Of a DNA stretch of 64,000 nucleotides, positions 59,265-64,000 are shown one piece after another. The stretch is from contig BSQZ01000104.1 in NCBI GenBank assembly GCA_033239005.1, positions 866,501-930,500 of the forward strand, in the 5' to 3' direction. Under the pieces are notes generated by a model. The model was given only the letters and a program-made list of their open reading frames with translations. It was not told the DNA's origin and searched no databases. The translations under genes were made by a program, and so were the position numbers. Each line of letters opens with the position of its first letter. The stretch's first letter is position 1. Source of the stretch: Lamellibrachia satsuma (lineage: Eukaryota; Annelida; Polychaeta; Sabellida; Siboglinidae).

Positions 59265-60290
59265 GTGTGCTTGGTGCATGTGTTGTATGTTGAGTGAATG
59301 TGTTGTGTGTTGAGTGAATGTGTTGTGTGTTGAGTGAATGTGTTGTGTGTTGAGTGAATTTGTCATGTATTGAGTGAATATGTTGTGTGTTGAGTGAATG
59401 TGTCATGTACTGAGTGAATCTGTTGTGTGTTGAGTGAATGTGTTGTGTGTTGAGTGAATGTGTTGTGTGTTGAATGGATGTGTTGTGTGTTGAGTGAATG
59501 TGTCGTGTACTGAGTGAATATGTTGTGTGTTGAGTGAATGTGTCACGTACTGAGTGAATATGTTGTGTATTGAGTGAATGTGTCATGTACTGAGAGAATG
59601 TGTTGTGTGTTGAATGAATGTGTTGTGTGTTGAGTGAATGTGTCATGTACTGAGTGAATCTGTTGTGTGCTGAGTGAATGTGTTGTGTGTTGAATGAATG
59701 TGTTGTGTGTTGAGTGAATGTGTTGTGTACTGAGTGAATATGTTGTGTGTTGAGTGAATGTGTTGTGTGTTGAGTGAATTTGTCATGTATTGAGTGAATA
59801 TGTTGTGTGTTGAGTGAATGTGTCATGTACTGAGTGAATCTGTTGTGTGTTGAGTGAATGTGTTGTGTGTTGAGTGAATGTGTTGTGTGTTGAATGGATG
59901 TGTTGTGTGTTGAGTGAATGTGTCGTGTACTGAGTGAATATGTTGTGTGTTGAGTGAATGTGTCACGTACTGAGTGAATATGTTGTGTATTGAGTGAATG
60001 TGTCATGTACTGAGAGAATGTGTTGTGTGTTGAATGAATGTGTTGTGTGTTGAGTGAATGTGTCATGTACTGAGTGAATCTGTTGTGTGCTGAGTGAATG
60101 TGTTGTGTGTTGAATGAATGTGTTGTGTGTTGAGTGAATGTGTTGTGTACTGAGTGAATATGTTGTGTGTTGAGTGAATGTGTCATGTACTGAGTGAATA
60201 TGTTGTTTGTTGAGTGAATATGTCATGTACTGATTGAATCTGTTGTGTGCTGAGTGAATGTGTCATGTACTGAGTGAATCTGTCCTGTGT
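59265..60290. repeat. 20-bp tandem array with 420-bp higher-order duplication
   Basis: About 51 units of TGTTGTGTGTTGAGTGAATG with TGTCATGTACTGAGTGAATC-type variants. The pattern of variants from about 59350 to 59770 is repeated from about 59770 to 60190. The 312-codon minus-strand frame across it is an artefact of a low-complexity unit. Confidence 0.96.
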
Positions 60291-60565
60291 TGGCCTCTTT
60301 GTGTCTTAAATATAATATATAAATTATACAGTTAAAATGTACTGTGCATATTTTTTAAAGACCTGTTCTAAAGCACTAACAATGTTAAAGTAAGTAAAAT
60401 AAATTTAAGATAAGTTAAAGTATAATTAAAAGTAAATAAATAAATATAAAATCTTGTCTTATATTCAGTGGGTACATCATTTATGTGTTTGTTAAAATAA
60501 GTTAAACATGTTAAATACATAAAAGGCATGGTCTTGTATTCTGTGGTTGCTGTGTGTGTTGCTAG
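60291..60565. other. Intron
   Basis: AT-rich; contains two diverged copies of GTCTTATATTCAGTGG / GTCTTGTATTCTGTGG. Confidence 0.3.
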
Positions 60566-60637
60566 GTGCTGTCTCCTGTAGATATAGACTCGACTGTCAG
60601 TGGTCTCAGTGAGCCAGTGGAGAATCCATCTCACCAG
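60566..60637 (+). CDS. TALPID3: TALPID3 exon with VDIDS motif
   Basis: This 24-codon microexon (phase 0/0, acceptor TGTTGCTAG, donor CAG|GTTCGC) encodes VLSPVDIDSTVSGLSEPVEN and PSHQ. It matches vertebrate VLPSVDIDSISNSS. Confidence 0.85.
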
Positions 60638-61555
60638 GTTCGCTTGCTTAAATTGTTGCTGATCAACAAAAGCTTAATTTCCTCTACTGTTTTGCTGAAG
60701 ATTTAAGTAATTATTCGTTAACTGTTCACCGTTATTTTCTTGTTTTACTAATGAAAGGCTGGTTCATGCGGCTGACATTGTTTCACTGCACTTCTGCATG
60801 TTTGTTTATTGGTTGCCATGTCTTGTTAAACTGCATGTTCCTTTCTATCTCTAAATATGTAAAATTACATTCATCTGACAGATCTCTTCTCCCTCTTGGG
60901 GGGGCCACATCACTTAATATGTTCCATACTATCGCGATCCTCTGCCATTCTGTCTCGACTGTTCACCTCTGCCCTTTCAAAATGACGTAATACTATTCCT
61001 CCATCTTAGTTTTGGTCTTCCTACCACCCTATTCACTTTCCCGTGCACTCTATGTCAGTCTGCTCCCTGCTGCCGACACCCTCGTGTGATTCTTCATTCC
61101 AATCTCTGATAAAACTCTTTGTTTATCATTTTCACTTTCAGCATGAATAGATGGTAAAAGAAGAATTATTAAGAAAAATATTCACCATTTTGGAGTATCA
61201 GTTAATCGGAAATGTATGTTTTAGTATATTGCTATTGTTTAACAAGGACTTTTTGAGAAATACTTTCTCAGCCACTTTCACTTTAAATCCTCATCGTCAC
61301 TGGTGGATAACGTTATAACACATAACATTAGAGGTAGACTTAGAATTGTTTTAATTATGCTTTAAATATAACAACAACATACAAATCTTTTATTTGTATT
61401 TATACCTTTCAGGATTAATTTGATGCAGTTATCATAATTTATCATGAGCACTTTTGAATGTATAGTTTTGAAAATTTAATTAGACATCCACCGTTGATAC
61501 TGCACTATCTTAATTGATCTGGACATCAGGGCTCACCGGGAGATCTTCCTTGTAG
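60638..61555. other. Intron between VDIDS and YHGPQFPP exons
   Basis: No repeats or exon recognised. Confidence 0.35.
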
Positions 61556-61785
61556 ATGATCCCGGGATCGACTGTGGAGACGGAAGGAAGAGAGGAGGAA
61601 GAGGAGGAGACGTTTGTAGAGGCTGAGGGAGTTGCTCCCTTGTCTGTGCCTGGGACCAAGGCTAGATGTCCCCCCTACCATGGGCCACAGTTCCCGCCAT
61701 CCGTGTCGACGCTGGGAAGGGAGCCTCCCAAGGACTTCACCGGGATGAGGGAGAGGGACTTGATGCAGAGACAGGCTGTGGACTG
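61556..61785 (+). CDS. TALPID3: TALPID3 exon with acidic run and YHGPQFPP motif
   Basis: Acceptor TCCTTGTAG and donor CTG|GTGAGG enclose 230 nt, 76 codons plus two bases. It contains an acidic run (six Glu), then CPPYHGPQFPPSVSTLG, matching vertebrate KYNGPPFPPVASTF, and ends RDLMQRQAVDW with the Trp codon shared with the next exon. A polypurine tract begins at the donor. Confidence 0.9.
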
Positions 61786-61865
61786 GTGAGGGAGAGGGAG
61801 GGGGAGATGAAGGGAGGAGGGGGGAAGAGGGAGGGGAGGGAAGGGAGGGGAGAGAGGGGAGAGAA
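61786..61865 (+). repeat. Polypurine tract at a TALPID3 5' splice site
   Basis: Eighty bases of nearly pure G and A starting at the donor GTGAGG, with many GGG and GGGG runs. Potential G-quadruplex or triplex former. Confidence 0.85.
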
Positions 61866-62059
61866 AAATTTAGCACAGGATATTTCTGCTGTAGTTACTG
61901 AATATATTCTGGCTGCAACTTGTAGTTGGCCTCCATAGGTATACTATGACAAACGCATGCGCATGCATGCACACGCACGCATGCATGCACACAAACACAT
62001 TTATGTGTATATGTTTCTTGTTATAACAGCACAAAGAATTAATATGCAATCATTTCAGC
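61866..62059. repeat. Intron with CA/CG-alternating tract
   Basis: ACGCATGCGCATGCATGCAC-type alternating sequence at 61950-61998. Confidence 0.7.
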
Positions 62060-63395
62060 AGGAATTACATATGTCTGTGTAGTCCCATAAGTTTAACGTC
62101 AGTGATTTGTAAATTATTACAGACATTAATTAAATACCATATGGTGGACTTCCTTGTTAGCCATAAATTGTTAAATCCATCTCAACATGGATTCCTAAAG
62201 GCAAGGTCATGCTTAACAAATATGTTATGTTTTTGGAAGAAATCACTAAGTGGATAGACGTGGGATCACCAGTAGATACTATATACTTAGATTTTCAGAA
62301 AGCTTTTGACAAAGTGCCACATCAAAGATTACTTCTTAAATTAAAAGCCCATGGTATCGACTAGATAGAACAATGGCTGACTGACAGGAGACAACGTGTT
62401 GTAGTAGATGGGGAGATTTCAAATTGGAAATCAGTTTTGAGTGGTGAACCACAAGGATCAATATTAGGACCTTTATTATTCTTAATATATATCAGTGACT
62501 TGGGTGATAATATAACAAGCAACATACGGAAATTTGCGGATGACACAAAAGTGTTTAGAAGGGTTAACAATGATGGTAATAAACTACATTTACAAAACAA
62601 TCTAGACTAATTAGTAAAATGGTCTGAGAAATGGCAGATGTTGTTAAATTTTGGAAAATGTAAATGCCTACATACGGGACACAGGAACTTGGATGTAAAC
62701 TATAAAATGGGAGATACTGTTTTAGTTACTGCTGTAAAAGAAAGCATCTTAGGAGTTACAATTAGTGGTGATATGAAAGTTTCAGAGCAGTGTGGTATTG
62801 CAGCTTCAAAGGGTAATAAAATTCTTGGGTTGATTTGGAGAAATATAACACAAGGAAAAAAGCTAATTATACCTCTGTATATTAGAAAACTGTATACAAG
62901 CTTGGAGACCATATCGTAAGAAGGATATAGATACGCTTGAAAAATACAGAGGAAAGCAACTAAAATGATTCCAGAACTGAGAGACCTTAGTTATGAAGAA
63001 CGACTGAAAGAATGTGGTTTAACAACCCTGGAGACAAGGTGGTTAAGACGAGATCAAATTAAAGGTTTTAAAATATTGAATGGGTATGAAAATATTCATA
63101 GAAATATTTTTTTCTCTCAAGAAAGATAATAGAACTAGAGGACATGAGGCAACATTTGTGAAGGATCAGTATAGATTGGATATCCGGAAGTACTCGTTCT
63201 CACAGAGGACAATCAATGAATGGAACAAATTATCTACTGGTTGTGTAACTGCTAGCAGCGTGAATATGTTTAAAAACAAGGTTGACACATCTCAGGAGGG
63301 CGGGTTACACATAGATGCACATTGTTGGACTCTCGATAAGCCAATAGCTTCCTTTTCTACTGGGCCTTTGCTTTGGATAACAATCTTGTTAAATG
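62060..63395 (+). pseudogene. LINE (CR1/jockey-like) reverse transcriptase, inactivated
   Basis: The translation shows VDTIYLDFQKAFDKVPHQRL, the PQGSILGPLLFLIYISDLGD block, the catalytic FADD box (IRKFADDTKVF, about 62525-62555), and the C-terminal RTINEWNKLSTGCVTASSVN block. It is broken by a frameshift near 62235, in-frame stops near 62363 and 62609, and damage near 62915-62945. 5' truncated: no endonuclease is present. The 3' tail is shared with 50590-50700. It sits in the TALPID3 intron on the sense strand. Canonical non-LTR order: RT, then C-terminal domain, then tail. Confidence 0.92.
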
Positions 63396-63577
63396 TGTGC
63401 GTGTGTGTGCATGCATGCGGCGCGCGTGTGTGCATGTATACATGTCTTGTTATTTTATTTAATAGGTACAAATTATTTAACAAATATACACACACACCTA
63501 CGTATGTGCACAGGTATTTATTTATAAATTGGGCCATCGGAATAAATGTCATTAAGTTGTTATGTCTGCTGCGACAG
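63396..63577. repeat. Intron with GT-arm/CA-arm inverted repeat
   Basis: A GTGTGCGTGTGTGTGCATGC arm at 63395-63440 and an ATACACACACACCTACGTATG arm at about 63484-63505 flank an AT-rich centre. Confidence 0.6.
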
Positions 63578-63711
63578 GGTTGAGCAGGAGTTGATGGCCC
63601 GAATCGTCAGTCAGATGCACTATGACACACATGATGACAAGGGGACACAAGATGTCTCGGATGTGTCGGAGGTGTCAGAGAGAAGTCAGTCACCTGCAGA
63701 CTCCTTCATTG
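63578..63711 (+). CDS. TALPID3: TALPID3 exon with WVEQELMARI motif
   Basis: Acceptor CTGCTGCGACAG and donor ATTG|GTCAGT enclose 134 nt. The first base completes the shared Trp codon, giving WVEQELMARIVSQM, the counterpart of vertebrate QWVEQEIMSRIISG. A Ser/Glu/Val-rich stretch ending QSPADSFI follows. One base is left for the next exon. Confidence 0.9.
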
Positions 63712-63902
63712 GTCAGTACACTTGGTAGTCTCTAGTCTGGTCAGTTGTGATTTTTTATTTTCCACGCGCCAGTATGTACCAGTACATACCAGTACAAACC
63801 AGTACAGTGTTGTAATGGTAATATATGTAGTTTCTGATCCTTCGGATTTTGACAGAAACATTTCTAGACAAGACATTTGTAATTGTTGTTGTTTGTGTTC
63901 AG
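63712..63902. other. Short intron
   Basis: Ordinary intron between the last two exons of the window; has a small ACCAGTACATACCAGTACA repeat at 63777-63805. Confidence 0.7.
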
Positions 63903-64000
63903 CGGAGACCATGGGTGAAGCTGGTCTACAGCTCTTCCTTGATGCTGGGTGCATGGTGGACAACAACGTCGTGAACTCTCTCATCAAGGAGGTGTTGCTG
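63903..64000 (+). CDS. TALPID3: TALPID3 exon, cut by the window edge
   Basis: After acceptor TTTGTGTTCAG the frame reads AETMGEAGLQLFLDAGCMVD and NNVVNSLIKEVLL to the last base, still open. It matches vertebrate LQLFVDAGVPVNSNVIKHF. The gene continues beyond the window. Confidence 0.9.

Larger units (their letters stand above)
3822..64000 (+). other. TALPID3: TALPID3 (KIAA0586) gene locus, partial; 13 supported exons
   Basis: TALPID3 is a centrosome/basal-body coiled-coil protein required for centriole distal-end function, ciliogenesis and Hedgehog signalling in vertebrates. The exons listed separately join with consistent phases from 50064 onward and follow the segment order I know from the vertebrate protein. 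About 690 residues, the N-central to C-central part, are encoded here. The vertebrate protein is about 1,500 residues, so both ends are missing. The 3822 exon is separated from the 47090 exon by about 43 kb. The phases of those two do not join directly (one base left over against two required), so at least one exon between them is unrecognised. The IRF2BP gene lies inside this interval on the same strand. Confidence 0.85.

Noticed and set aside
59248..60226. 312-codon minus-strand open frame rich in His, Thr and Gln
   Set aside because: Pure 20-bp tandem array within a TALPID3 intron; the repeat unit happens to lack stops in that frame.

Overview
This is animal (metazoan) nuclear DNA, most likely from an invertebrate: intron-rich genes, GT-AG splice sites, tRNA-derived SINEs, non-LTR retrotransposons, DNA-transposon MITEs and a very heavy load of minisatellites. 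I cannot name the species. There is no CRISPR array, prokaryotic operon, phage or plasmid here.

Two protein genes can be recognised, both on the + strand. (1) A TALPID3 (KIAA0586) orthologue, the centrosomal/basal-body protein needed for ciliogenesis and Hedgehog signalling. Its exons run from about 3.8 kb off the right edge of the window. Eleven exons between 50064 and 64000 chain with matching reading phase and follow the order of conserved TALPID3 segments (essential coiled coil, YGKP..Q..RST, GPYLRF, RTQTD, VDIDS, YHGPQFPP, WVEQELMARI, LQLFLDAG). An exon at 47090-47210 fits just upstream, and one at 3822-4134 matches the earlier TPAPR region. Both termini of the protein lie outside the window or were not found. 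(2) An intronless IRF2BP-family transcriptional coregulator (20616-22349, 577 aa), with its N-terminal zinc finger and C-terminal RING-type finger intact. It sits in a CpG-rich island and, if exon 3822-4134 is assigned correctly, is nested on the same strand inside a roughly 43-kb TALPID3 intron.

Layout: 1-3.8 kb repeats and unassigned DNA; 3.8-4.1 kb TALPID3 exon; 4.1-19.6 kb intron with minisatellites, a piggyBac-like MITE, a hAT-like MITE and a 1.2-kb terminal-inverted-repeat element; 19.6-22.4 kb CpG island and IRF2BP; 22.4-47 kb intron with large arrays, SINEs and LINE fragments; 47-64 kb TALPID3 exons separated by arrays and transposons.

Tandem arrays take up roughly a fifth of the window by my rough addition. 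The most informative structural observations are: transposons with exact target-site duplications inserted into minisatellites; a MITE inserted next to a TALPID3 exon whose splice acceptor is hard to find; and two tandem arrays that grew from opposite ends of one interspersed repeat family. I found no convincing new molecular system. The long open frames over tandem arrays are products of repeat periodicity, not genes.
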